64,000 nt of DNA from Auanema rhodensis (lineage: Eukaryota; Nematoda; Chromadorea; Rhabditida; Rhabditidae): positions 16,070,501 to 16,134,500 of the forward strand of contig OZ059896.1 of NCBI GenBank assembly GCA_964057225.1, given 5' to 3'. Shown piece after piece: positions 14,108 through 26,500 of this stretch. The position numbers and the translations under genes were made by a program. Positions within the stretch are counted from its first letter, which is position 1. The number at the start of each line of letters is the position of its first letter. The notes beneath the pieces were generated by a model. That model was not told the DNA's origin, did no database searches, and worked only from the letters and a program-made list of their open reading frames with translations.

Positions 14108-14950
14108 CCAAATCTATACGTATCATAAAAGCAAGTTTGATGTATTACTAAACGTCTAAAGGTATACAAGCAATTCTGGGTGCTAGCATGCAGAACTAGC
14201 TATTGTGCAACTCTAGCTTCTGCAGTCACTGTTGTTTTAATGATATTCAAATAATCGTTTCAAAAACAACACAGTTAGTGTTATTTGAAGAATCAACTTT
14301 CAAGTATAATATGATTTCATAAACTGATTTTTCTGTTTCTTAGAGAGAAAGAGAGAGAGAGCAAAGCAAGAGAAATTGAAATAATTTGTATAACTACAAA
14401 TCAAAATGGAAAAAAAAAACATTTTGAAAGAAAAAAATATTTTTTTAAGCTTTCTATCTGAACCCTTGCAAATGATTTTTGTGTTCATTGTTGATATAAA
14501 AGCTATGCTATATGTTGTTTCTGCTACAATTATCTTTGAAATTTCAAATAAAAATCTTGTGTTTGATGTGAAAGAGAGAGAGTATAAGCTGAAAATCTCT
14601 CACATGTCATATAGACTTTAGTTCACACATTTAACATTTTGATTTCAAACGTTTATAAATGAAATTAAATATATGAATAAAGCTAATTGTTACCAGAAAT
14701 AGCTTTTGTTGTGTGAAAAAACATAATAAAATAGCATAGTATTAAGATAATAATACTATTGATATACATATAGAATATAAGATTAAAAGATATCCACAAA
14801 TTATATTTATAATTTGTTTGTTCTATGAACTATAATTAACTATATGGAAGTAAACTTTATAAGATTAGAATTTACTTTAAATGTAAATGTGTAATGAAGA
14901 ATAGTTATGTACTATAAGATTAAACTATAAATAGAAATAATAATTAAAAC

Positions 14951-14999
14951 CTTATCAAGTGATGATGTCACTATAATCTTTGGAGTTTCGTTATCCATG
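14951..14999 (-). CDS. kcc: alternative first coding exon of kcc (internal promoter)
   Basis: On the minus strand a gggttcag acceptor stands one base before ATG. The exon encodes MDNETPKIIVTSSLDK and ends at a phase-0 gttttaa donor that joins 13805-13884 in frame. As an internal exon it would need two carried bases, while the upstream 16528-16600 exon ends in phase 0. It is therefore best read as an alternative trans-spliced start. The donor is weaker than its neighbours. Confidence 0.55.
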
Positions 15000-16527
15000 C
15001 TGAACCCAGAAAATACTTCTGTTTAAACAGCACAAAATAAGAAACAAAATCAATCAGCAGTAGAAATGAATGATAGGAATGATGGTAAGAATATCAAGCC
15101 AAATTTGAACTTTTTTTTTGTCTTTCTCTTTGATTTAAGAACGTGAAGATGAGATGTGGCTGGAGACGAGAACGTATATGAGAACGTGGTCAAGGGTCAG
15201 AAGTGGAAGTGCTTCGCTAACAAGATCACAATCTTTCTTTAAACATAACATTTTGTTATCAACTGACTATCATCCGCCTTTTTTTTCCTTCATGTATGAC
15301 GAGAAACGGGTTATAGCAATTGAGAAAGAAAACGAGAGAAAGCCTAAATCATCACAAAAGGACGAGAAGTAATGGAAAAAATAATAATATATAACACTAT
15401 GAAAGAAGAGCTTGATTACGTCTTCTTTTTTTTGGGCATTTTTCAGATTTTTTAAGTCATTGATTGACTATTGTTTTTGGTATTTTTACTACATTTCTCG
15501 TTCATATACTTCTTGTTTTTGCTTTAATGTTTCATCGGCTTCTTCGAAGTTTATTGGTCACGAGATCAAAATGTATACCCGTAGCATCACGTAATATTCA
15601 CGTGAAATGTTGTTAATATGCTAACTATGTAAGCTCATTTCTAATTGATGTAAATGAATAGAACGGCTGTTTATGCTATTTCAATTCGCACTTTGATCGT
15701 GCTATTCATGTTCGCTGACACACTTTAATCTTATATCTCTTATACACTGTTCAAAGATAATGTTTTTTCGGTGAACAGTAATACCGTAATCATAAACTAT
15801 CAAGGAATACTGTAGTATGAGAGATATGCGCATCAATAAACTTGAATTACAATGGTTTGAAGTGACAATTAAGCTGTTTCATTCTAGTATTAACTAGGTA
15901 TATATAGATTAAAAGAGTCAAAGAGTTGTTGAAGAGTGATTTGAATTGATGATCTGAGCAAAAGTAAAAGATAGAAACAGAAAGAGAGAAAAAGAGAGAG
16001 AAAGAACCGTTGAACTCAAATTATTTGAATATCATTCATATGAGAACTACTATATTCAGACAACATGTATATTTGATAGTATGTATCGCACTACTTTATA
16101 ACTAAAAAGATACAGATGATGACAAAGTTCAACAGAATAGAAACTATGGATACGAGTCGTCGATTTTGCTCTTTCTTTTTCATTTCTATTTTCAGCCTTT
16201 TGTTTCAAAAAAAGTGACTTTTTTCTCTGACTTTCTCAACTCTGAAATCATATTGCACTTCTGCATTCTCTTCAAATCGTTTGGTGTTTCTCACTCCTTT
16301 TCACTAATTCCACTTCGTGTCGCTTACTCGTTCTGTTTCAGAGCTGACTATGACTTTGCAATTCGCTCTTTGCTGACTTTTAATGCAGTTCTATGAAACT
16401 ATTCCAAAAGTTTTCTGATTAAATTTGTTACTATATACTATTCATCATAATATATTTAAATATTAAAAGATTAGCATATTTTAAATTAATTCCGAATATA
16501 AGATTATCATTACATAGCCACACTAAC

Positions 16528-16600
16528 CTCAACAGAGCTGATACGGCGACCGGAACTGACACGAGGAATTGGAGGCACATTGTCTTCTCCATCAAGTACT
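16528..16600 (-). CDS. kcc: distal 5' exon of kcc
   Basis: Bounded by tttacag and gttagtg on the minus strand. Encodes VLDGEDNVPPIPRVSSGRR followed by ISSVE. It takes two bases from 16890-17021 and ends in phase 0, fitting 13805-13884. The coding-like frame is the only one of the three open in register with both neighbours. Confidence 0.65.
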
Positions 16601-16889
16601 CTGTAAATAAATATTTAATAAAAATAATATTAAAAACATATTATTTTCTTTTTTTTAATATTTTTTTGTAATTTGAGTGGAGAAATGAAACCAGGAAAAG
16701 TATAAGAGATGCGCTGAATGAAACTGGTGTATATGATTCGGACTTAAAACATATTTACAGCTTTAGCGTTTATCTCTTCCTTTCTTCCATCTATCATTCC
16801 TTCAAAAAGTTCGTAAATTATCCTTCATTTTCTTTTTTAAGCCTTTTTTTGCCTTTCCACTCTAATTTTGAATGAGAATGCTTCTGAAC

Positions 16890-17021
16890 CTGGCAATGCC
16901 CTCAGGCACAGGACGATCACCGCCTACGGCAGCGACAGCTGCTCCCTCTGCCGTATCCGGCACGCTCTCAGCAACAGTGCGATCATCAGACTCTGGCATC
17001 TCTTGACTCAGGTTTGAGACA
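16890..17021 (-). CDS. kcc: distal 5' exon of kcc
   Basis: Bounded by ttctag and gttcaga on the minus strand. Encodes about 43 residues, acidic and Ala/Val/Pro-rich (begins VSNLSQEMPESDDRTVAESV, ends PVPEGIAR with the next exon). GC-rich compared with the flanking DNA. Phase fits 21576-21637 on its 5' side and 16528-16600 on its 3' side. Confidence 0.65.
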
Positions 17022-20000
17022 CTAGAATATAATAAAGTTAATATTCGAAAAATTATAAAAGAAAAGAATAAAAAATATAAAAGAAGAATAGATGAAAAGA
17101 AAGCAAAATGAACACAAGATCAAAATGTTTTGATTATGAAGGGAACAGGCGAAAAAAAAATTTTTTTTTGAAGTAGAAGAAGACAACAACCTCAAAGGCA
17201 TCTCTCGTATGTGTCTTCATCACATATATTTGCTTTTCTCTTATATAAAAATATATAAATACATCATTACGTGTTGACTGATATAAACAAGAAACTGAAT
17301 GACTTAATCAAATAGCTTTAGCATATTTCTTGTTGTTAAATAAAAAATTTATTTTATCACGTTTTCTAATTGCACGTGAAATGCGTGAGCACGTGGAATA
17401 ACTCTATATGAATTCTCATATATGGTGCAGCTCATGAGCGTCATAGAGAGTCATTTACATAGCGGAGATTGCTTTGAACGGTTGGTCATTTTCAAAAGAA
17501 CTAAAGGAAGAAGCCAGAAAATGGGATGATGAAAGAGAGTTAGGAAAAGCTTAAGGTAGTGGTCGAGATTTAGAGAGAGTAGTCAAGATGACAGGAACAG
17601 AGAAAAGGAAGTAGCATAAAGTTTGAAAAACACAAATAAATGAGAAATGCTTATAGGAAAAATGGCTTCATAAGGGTAAATCTAGTTAAATTACATTAGC
17701 CTTTGTGGATTATACAGTTTTATAATATAATTTATATGAAGAAAATTATATTTTAATATGATTTGTAGGAAAATAAAAATATTGAAAAAAAAAAGAAAAA
17801 TTATCTTAACAATGAAAAATTATTAAATTACCAAGTTATAGTATATATATATATATATACATATTATATGTATATCTATTTGGTATAACTATATATTAAG
17901 TTTTTAACTATATTATTATATTATAATAAAAATTTGAGAATTGGAAATACATCTATGATGTATCAACGCTTATAGGTTGCAGACGTGTAAACATGTAGGT
18001 TCTATAGATTCTGCATAATGTGGTATGTCTGGTTAAGATATAAAGAACATAATAATTAAAAAACAACTATATGTTATACTATATTACTATATGTATATAA
18101 TATATAAATTAAACAGATTTGATAACATATAGTTTACAACTTTAGAAAACATATGAAATAAATGATTTTCAATTAAGAGAAATTAAGTCAATACTAAGCT
18201 ACAACCTATTCTGGCACAACAACAACAACATTTGGTTTCAGACAGTATAGATGGAGGGAAAGAAAGAGTAAAGGATACGGGAGAGGATGGTGCTGACTGA
18301 AGTCATTTCGACTCAGAGTATGAGAATTGAAACAGTGAGGTGTTTGAAACTGGCGTTGTGATTGAGATGATTATGTAGAAATACAAATTTATACAGGAGA
18401 TTAGCAACTAGCTAATAATATGCAGAAATTCGAGAAATATTTTCACTATTTCAAATGGATTATCAAACTGCATTTAAAAGGGGAACAAAACGAGAGAAAG
18501 AGAGAGGGAAGAGAGAAAGAGAAAGAGAGAGGGAGATAGAAAGAGAAAGAGAGAAATTATATGTATTCACATATGGAGCAGGAAAGGCAACATATAATAT
18601 AGTCAATATTTTCAAGTTAAACTCTGAAAAAACTCAAAGAAATTCGGCTGTTCCGGATGGAAAAATTATCAGAATATCAGGTGAAATTGAAAGAATCATG
18701 AATTATGTAGTTGAAACAAGCATATCTAGAAGTTTTTTTAAAAGAAGAAATATTTTGAAAACATATAGAAGGAAGAGAGGAAGAATGATGTTTGAGAATA
18801 AAATAGAAAAATGTTCTAAAGAACAGCTTAGGTTATTGTGTTAGAATTAAACTAATTTGAGTAATTTCCATAAATTATTTAAGAACATTCAAATTGAAAA
18901 TTGAAAGTAAAATGAATTGAGGTGATAGTAAAGTTATATTGAGTGTGAATGAGTGTGAGAGAGTGAGAAATTGAAAAAAAAAATTAGCTTGCAAATGAAT
19001 ATTTCTTCGTTCAAAAATTAAAAAAAATAACTGAATAAGAGTATTATAATGAAGCGTTTTTTGTTTCTTCATTTGTATCTCCTGATGTAAATCTAGATAT
19101 TTAAAGAGAGAGAGAGAGAGAGAGAGAAAGAGCAAGAGAGAGAGAGAGAGAGAGAAAGAGCAAGAGAGAGAGAGAGAGAGAGAAAGAGCAAGAGAGAGAG
19201 AGAGAGAGAGAAAGAGCAAGAGAGAGAGAGAGGCATGCTCTAATTTCGAAAAATCTGTGCTTAGAGATAGACGAAAGTCGAGAGGTAAAAAAAATGTAGG
19301 AAAATGAGAAAACAAGCTGTTCAAGAGGAAACATTTTCCTTTTTTATTTTGTCTAGAATATCAAACAAATGATATTTTTCTTTGAATAGACGATATAAAT
19401 AAAAAAATCATTAAGATTGAATTATAATATATATTATATATAGTATATTATATGTTTTAGTTATTATAATTAGTGATAAATCTTTAAAAATTGAAATGAT
19501 GAGCATGAAGAGTATCAAAGTTCAGCCCAATCTCGAAATACAATTTTTTAAGTTTTTCTTTCAAAAAAGGGAAAAGTGAATAGAGAGAGAGAGAGTAAAT
19601 GAGTACTAGTAAGGAAAAAAGCACAGAAATGATAACTATTTTCAGTGTTTTCTGTTCAGTTTGTGTTGAAAGATGTAGATGGTTTTCAATTATTTTCACA
19701 TAAAAACCACAGAAAATAACCATTATATATTGCTATAAAAGAGAATTTAATTACAAAAATATATAATAGATAGCCATAGATTTTATAATGTTGTTTGAAA
19801 AATAAGAAGAAAAAAAATGAGAAGAGATTTGGTTGGGTTGGATGGAATACGACGAGCTCAATCAGTGCTAGCCTGACTGACTGGATAGCATGGAATTTTA
19901 GGCTGAGACCAAACTGGCCTTGAAGCACATGCTCTTACAGGTTGGATGTTCTGTCGCTTCCTCTTACATCGATAATGCTGTTCTGGTAGTTGTGGAACTG

Positions 20001-21575
20001 ATGTGTACAGACAGATTATATGAATGATGTAAGATGATGGTATAGTATACTTTGAGAATACTATATTAGAGTTTGAATGCTCTTGATGGCTAGAAGTAGA
20101 ACAGAGAAGAGATAGAGATAAAGAGGTAAGTTTTGTATAAAAAGAGAGAAGAATTATAAAAGTTAAAAAGTTGTGAAGAGTTCGTTTTGGACTGGTAACT
20201 GAGGAGTAGTAGCCAGCACAGCGAATGATCACTTGTGATGACAACTGAAGTTGAAAATCCTTTATATAGGGAAGACTTCGTATGTAAATTTTGTGTAAAT
20301 TTCAGCAAAAGATCATTCAATGAAACTGGAAAGAGTAACACTCTTTTGTCTTTTTCCATCGTTTCTCTTATAATGATTATGAGATATTTGTACTATTTCT
20401 CTTTTAACATTCTCTGTACTCTTATTGCTTATCATATTGTATATGTTTCGAAAAGAGAAAAAATTGTTCGATGAAATAGGGGAAACAAGTATCAATCGAG
20501 TGAGAGCAGAGAATATCAGATGAACGAGAAGTGCGATAGAAGTGAGGAGAGAAGTAACATAGTTATACATAGAAATCATATCTTGACCAGTTAATATTTA
20601 AAAAATTATTTTCTATATAGTATATAGTTAGTTATAAGAAATAAATAACACTATCTAAACAATAATGAATGATATAGCCTCAGGCTATTTTGAGAAGATC
20701 TAATAGGAAGATGTCATAGGAACAAGACAAATCATCAGAATCTGAGAGAAGATGAGTAAGAAGAGAGGGGGGGAGAGGTTGAGTGATGATGGTGATGATG
20801 AAGATATTGAGTAACTTCAATCAGAGAAGAAACGAAGAAGCTTATTTTTAAGAATATGAAGTATATAAGAATAAGGACAAAAGGATGAAAAGAGCCAACA
20901 AAAAATCTTTTTTGAAAGCAAATGAGAGTACGAAGAAGCAGTAGTAGATGAAGAAGAGAAAGACAGATTGTGAGAAAAGCATAGAAGGATTGCGAACATA
21001 CTCGAAAGAAAGAGAGAGAGAGAGAAAGAAGATGAATGAAAACATGGATAGGACGAAGAGCTATTTATGTTTTCTGATATATGAAAGCCATTAAAGTAAT
21101 TGATATTCATACTCACTTATAACTTCAGAAGTCTGTACAACAAGTGTTTAATGCTTCATCTCTTATACAGCCTACGACGACAAAGCCATCTTCATCTTAG
21201 ATCAGAGTATGGCAATGAAGAAAGCAGGAGAGAGAGAGAGCGATACAGCTTAACATTAAAGGATAAAATTGAAAAAAAAGAAAAGATAAAAAGATTATAA
21301 GAGATCTCATAGTTAAGATAGAACACACACATCAGCTATTTTCAGGTCATCCTATATTACAGGAGGAAACATTTTTTTGTTCTCAAAAGTTTGTTGTGAT
21401 TGAAAAAAAAAGACCAAAAGAAAGAAAAATGTTAGTGTAAGTGCTGTTTTTATCAGAAAAACAAATAAACAAGATGATGAAGACGAAGAAGAAAAAAGGA
21501 TCAGTCAGAATCAGTTTATGAAAGCTCAGATGATCATCTGGATACCATCTGGAAATGAAAAACATTTTTTTTTAC
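17022..21575. other. large kcc 5' intron, no supported gene
   Basis: Mostly AT-rich with GA tracts. Open frames at 18455-18844 (+) and 18875-19324 (-) are products of GA/CT repeats. The minus-strand frame ending near 19858 is discussed as a finding. AT repeats occur near 17840-17860 and 19425-19450. Confidence 0.55.
19105..19232. repeat. 28-bp-period GA minisatellite
   Basis: GA dinucleotides carry an AAAGAGCAAG interruption at 19127, 19155, 19183 and 19211, exactly 28 bp apart. This shows a higher-order unit duplicated at least four times, not simple slippage of a dinucleotide. Confidence 0.85.
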
Positions 21576-21637
21576 TCATCATCATCATTATCATCATGGT
21601 CATCGTCGTCGTCCTCTTCGTCATTGTGATCATCCTT
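21576..21637 (-). CDS. possible acidic 5' exon of kcc
   Basis: Bounded by gctccag and gtaaaa on the minus strand. Encodes about 20 residues, nearly all Asp/Glu with a few His and Asn. It leaves two bases (GA) that complete a codon with the first base of 16890-17021. There is no in-frame ATG here, so the true start would lie further 5', between 21.64 and 22.6 kb, before the guanylate cyclase 3' end. It could also be a simple (GAT)n tract with chance splice sites. Confidence 0.4.
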
Positions 21638-22611
21638 CTGGAGCACAATTAATTTATTTTGGAGTAAAGATAAATAAGAAATATAGTAGATACATATAGT
21701 TAAATCTTAATTATAATTATATAGAAAAAGAGTTTATCTTATATTTTTTAAAATGATTATAGATAGTTCTTCAAAATAAGATTTTTGAAATAAAATACTC
21801 AAATTTATCGTTTTATAAATATATTTTTTCTTGAAATGAATTGAAAATAAACAAAAAATAATTGAATATCTTATAAGATATGATGGAAAAGGTTGGAAAA
21901 AGTTTGTTAAAAATCCAGCCTGATTGAATGAAATAAAGAAGTTTTAACGCCATAAAGCTTAAATCTATTTTAAGGAACATGTACTTTTATAAAAGAAATG
22001 TAAATGATTGTTTAGAAAACTTTTCAAAAGATCTAAACGGTGAGGAAGAAGAATGAGGAGTAATGTACTAATTTCTTATCTTAAACATCCAAATAATCAC
22101 ATTCTTCATATCAGTTTATTTATTTGAATTCAATGAATGAACAATACAAAATCTTTTAAACATTTTGTGTCAACAAATGATTTTCTCTCTATTTCTCTTT
22201 ATATTTTTCAGTTATTTTTGTAATTATTGACATATTAACATTAGAAAGATAGAATTCTTTTATCAAATATATTATATAGTTAGATATATAAATTTATTTT
22301 CATCATTATACAAATATCATTAAAGATTCGTTTTCTTCTTTTCTCTTTACTTATAAAATCTATTAAATCATCAACTTTTGTTTTCTTTTAATTTGAAAAA
22401 CACATTTTATTAAAGAAATTAATTGCATTATCATATCTTTATAAGTTTTTTAAAAGTTTATTTCCTATATGTTATCACTATGTTATTCATCATCAATACA
22501 TATACTATCTATCAAATTTATTTTCTTTTTTTCTTTTTTTTTTTGAATTTCCGACAGAAAAGTTTCAAATAGTAACAACTTGACAAGCTTACAACTAAGA
22601 AATAAAATTAT

Positions 22612-22618
22612 TTTTTAT
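22612..22618 (-). terminator. likely poly(A) signal of the guanylate cyclase gene
   Basis: AATAAA on the minus strand about 120 bp 3' of the stop codon at 22735. It is the first clear signal after the stop. It also marks the likely upper limit for the 5' end of the distal kcc transcript. Confidence 0.4.
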
Positions 22619-22734
22619 TAACTAGTTCATATGAAATAAAGAAAAAAAATGACAAAATCTGTTTTAAAATTATATTAAAATAATAAAAATAAAAATATAT
22701 TTATGATAAATATTTAAAGAATTTCCGAAATCTC

Positions 22735-23486
22735 TCAGATGACACAATGGGGATCTTTCGGCGTGAGATCTTCTGAATCATCCAGAAGCCAATATGTTGT
22801 TACTGGACCTTTTCCCTTTAATGGAAATCATTATGTATATATATATGTATGTATATTTGCTCAAATATCTCATCAAACATCCAATTTAATCATTAAAACC
22901 TTATTTCAAATTTTTAAAAAGACTATGAGCATATCCTTGAATATGCTTTATACTATGCTCGAAAAATTTTATACAAACATTACCTTTAATATGACAGTTC
23001 CTCTTTCTTCTATTCGAAATTCCGGAAAATCGTTTCTTATCGTTTCACTAGCCATTTCTGACACCTAAAACATTTTAATTGTAAACATAAGCTTGTTGTT
23101 TTAGCTCATGCTTTTCTTTTTATTGAGGAACTTATTGATAACGAACCTGAATTTTTTCTGGTAGACCACTACCGGCCATACGACAAGCCATATTTACGCT
23201 TTCTCCAAAGACACAAAACCTTTATTGATAAATAATTACAAACACAATAAAATTGATAACAATGAGATAAGTTTAAGAAGAGTTTCTTCACCACCCACTG
23301 TTTCTCTTATCTCATTTCCTTGTCTACTCAGTTTTGTTTTTCAAAAATCTCATATAATGATAATTTCTTTTTTTATTACTCACTTTGTTTATTATTTTGT
23401 TTTTTAGAGGAGAATTAAAAATTTCTTTCAACTTTTTGAGATTCAGAAACACGAGCCGTCATCATTACTCGCATTCTCTCTCTTTT

Positions 23487-23525
<39 letters not shown>

Positions 23526-26500
23526 TTCTCTCTATCTTTCTCTCTCTTTCTTTCTCTGTAATATCTATATATAGAAAGAATTAATTTTCGAAAATTAATT
23601 CTTCAAAATTCAATAAAATATTCAAAATCTTTGTAAGTTCATAGTACAAACTGTAAATAAACTAATGTATTAAACGATTAATCGTATTATAATCGAATAA
23701 AACATGCTCAATACATTTTCTATTCAAAGATCTCATCAAATATTCGAATTTTCCAGAACGTATTTTAAAAATTTTATAATTTTTTCTCTTATTAATACTT
23801 TTTATTTTATATAATAGAGATGGAAACATGTTTAGGCTTATCAACTCGTACCTTGGAGCTGTTATTCCTAATATGCCAGCAGCTACTGCTCCACAGCTGA
23901 TGCCAATTTTTATACGAAGCTTATGGTCAGGACGATGAACGACAACTAATGTTTTCATAAACTAGAATTTAAATAAGTCGTCTTATTACTTAAATTATTT
24001 GATAATGTACAAGATATGAAACATACTTCTTTTAGTTTTAATGCTATTCGACATACTTCAGCTAAATGCTTATTCTCCGCAATTTCTGGTATACCACTCA
24101 CCAATAGGTAAGCATCTCCTACGTTTTCAACCTATTTTTATAAATTTATCTTTAAAATTTCTAATTTATTAACCTTAAATGCTCTAAATTTAGTAATAAT
24201 TTGATCAAATGATGAATATAGTTGCTGAAGAATTTCTAATACCTGAAAATAGTATATATTAACTATAACCAGTATATGAGATTATGGCTAAAGTACATGA
24301 ACTGGTATACATGATTCACATAGTTCCGTAAATTGACACACATCGATCATAAGTATTGAAACGGATGGATGAAGCTTAGGTCTAGGCTGTTTGCCATCTC
24401 GTAATACTTCAGCAATTTCTCTGCAAGATTCCCTTATTCAACCTTTTAAATTTCTTTTTCAATTTTTTTCGAAATGTATACCGAAGTTGCAATTGAAAGT
24501 TATAACTTTGATTTATATTATTACCTCGGCATTATTTGATGTAATATTTGCTGAGTTCGAAGCTGTTCTTCTTCGATTTTTGATGTTCGCTCAGCAACAA
24601 TCTGCTCCAGATTGTCTGAATATTCATCTACCATTTTGATTAATTGATCAATCAATGTTCCTCCACTGCAAATGACGAAGAAAAGAGTTTTTTCCACAAA
24701 TTAATCATCAAATTTTTTATTTTTTTCCATCTGATTTATCAAAAAAACTGACTGTTTTCCGAATTCACGAGCTACAGCATCAATGATCTTGAACAATGCC
24801 GGACGAGCTGATGTACGTTGTAGCCAGCACTATGGATAAATCAAATAGAGAGAGAGAGTGAGAAAGAAATATAGAGAGAAGATTGTAGGAAAAGAGAGAG
24901 AGAGAGAGAAAGTGGAATGAAAACATACCTGTTGCATAATTGAAATAACACGTAACGTGAAATCATTGGTTTTATCAGGTAAAGCAGGATAAATGGGATT
25001 TGATGAACAAATTTGATTAATTATTTCTAATAAGAAATCATAATAATCTATTCCTAAAATTAATAGTTATACCTTCATTACAAAGAAAACGTTCTTGAAA
25101 AGGTCTTTGATAAAATAAAATTTGATAGATAAGCATTCCAATCTGATATATATCTCCCGTAACTGTTGGCTCCAAAGCAAATTGATCTTTTGTATCTTTC
25201 AATAATTCCAAATATTCTGGAGGATATTGTAGAAAATCTAAAATATAACTTGCATCATCAGCATTTTTTTCAAAACAAAATTGGCTATAAGAGCCATCTA
25301 AAGCTAGAAAATGAATGTTAGAAATGTTTACTTCTGGGCATTGATTCCAGATCTTTGAACCCTTTAGAAATAATTTCTTTGTGTTCCATCTGAAATTTAA
25401 GAACGATGAAGAAAAATTGAAATGAAAATGGCTTCTATTCGAACCTTAGTACGAAGAATCTGTGTCATTCCAAAATCCGTCAATTTAACTACCCAATAGC
25501 TATCTACAACACAGTTTGTTAAGAATAATGCTCCATGAACTTTGATAGAACTCTGATGTATATATTGAACTCCCTAAATAATTTATTCAAGGAAAATTTT
25601 AAAAGTTTGAATTATAAAAAAATTTTGGACGAATTGTCTAGCAGCTTTTCCGAATGAATAGTTGAGCGATTAAAATATATTATTGTAAATATTTAATTAC
25701 ATTTAGAATATGCTTGACAAAGGTCGACTGAAAATTTCGACCAAGCCGTCGTTCACTGCCAAACAGTATATCATCTAAACTGCCGCGTACACAATATGAC
25801 CATAATGCTATTAATTCAGATTGCTGATTGAATGCTAACCCAGCAAATGAATTAACATTAGCATGATGTATATATTTTAACTAAAATTGATATATTTTTG
25901 AATATATATATATCTATATGTTATATATTACCTGATTCAATTTTTCCATTTCTTCACGAGAAAACGTTAGCGAACGTTTTTGTATATAAGCATGTGTATA
26001 CATCTAGGATGATATACATAAGTAACAACTTACTTAATATAATAAATAATTAAAAATCAATAATTAATAATATACGTAATAGTACATGTGAGAGTACACG
26101 TGAGAGTACACGTGAGAGTACACGTGAGATTACACGTGAGAGTACACGTGAGAGTACACGTGAGAGTACACGTGATCGAAAAAAGACGTGAGAATGTATG
26201 TTGTATGTCATTATTTCAATTTGAATGGATACGCTGCATGGTTGTTATACATAGCTTCAGATATTTTTTTATAATTCGATGTTGGATGAGAGCTCGATAA
26301 ATATTTCACAGTGATACTTATATTTCTTTTTCTCTTTACTTACTTTACTTCCTTCCAGATAAGCAAATTTTCGATTATTGAAATCAGGTTCGGATGTAGT
26401 TGATATCTTTTGGCTACTAGCTGTACTGATACGTCGAAATCCTGGATGCTAAAATAATATAATAAATATAATTAAAATAAATAATAATCAATTAGTTGTA

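Noticed and set aside
17840-17862. AT dinucleotide run resembling an AT-rich origin or promoter
   Set aside because: Simple repeats of this kind are scattered through the window; nothing specific marks this one.
18455-18844. 129-codon plus-strand open frame rich in Arg/Glu
   Set aside because: The first half is a GA repeat read as RERERE; the rest is AT-rich with no splice structure or recognisable domain.
18875-19324. 149-codon minus-strand frame rich in Ser/Leu
   Set aside because: Product of the 28-bp-period GA/CT array at 19105-19232.
22739-23068. 109-codon plus-strand frame
   Set aside because: Antisense to the last two guanylate cyclase exons.
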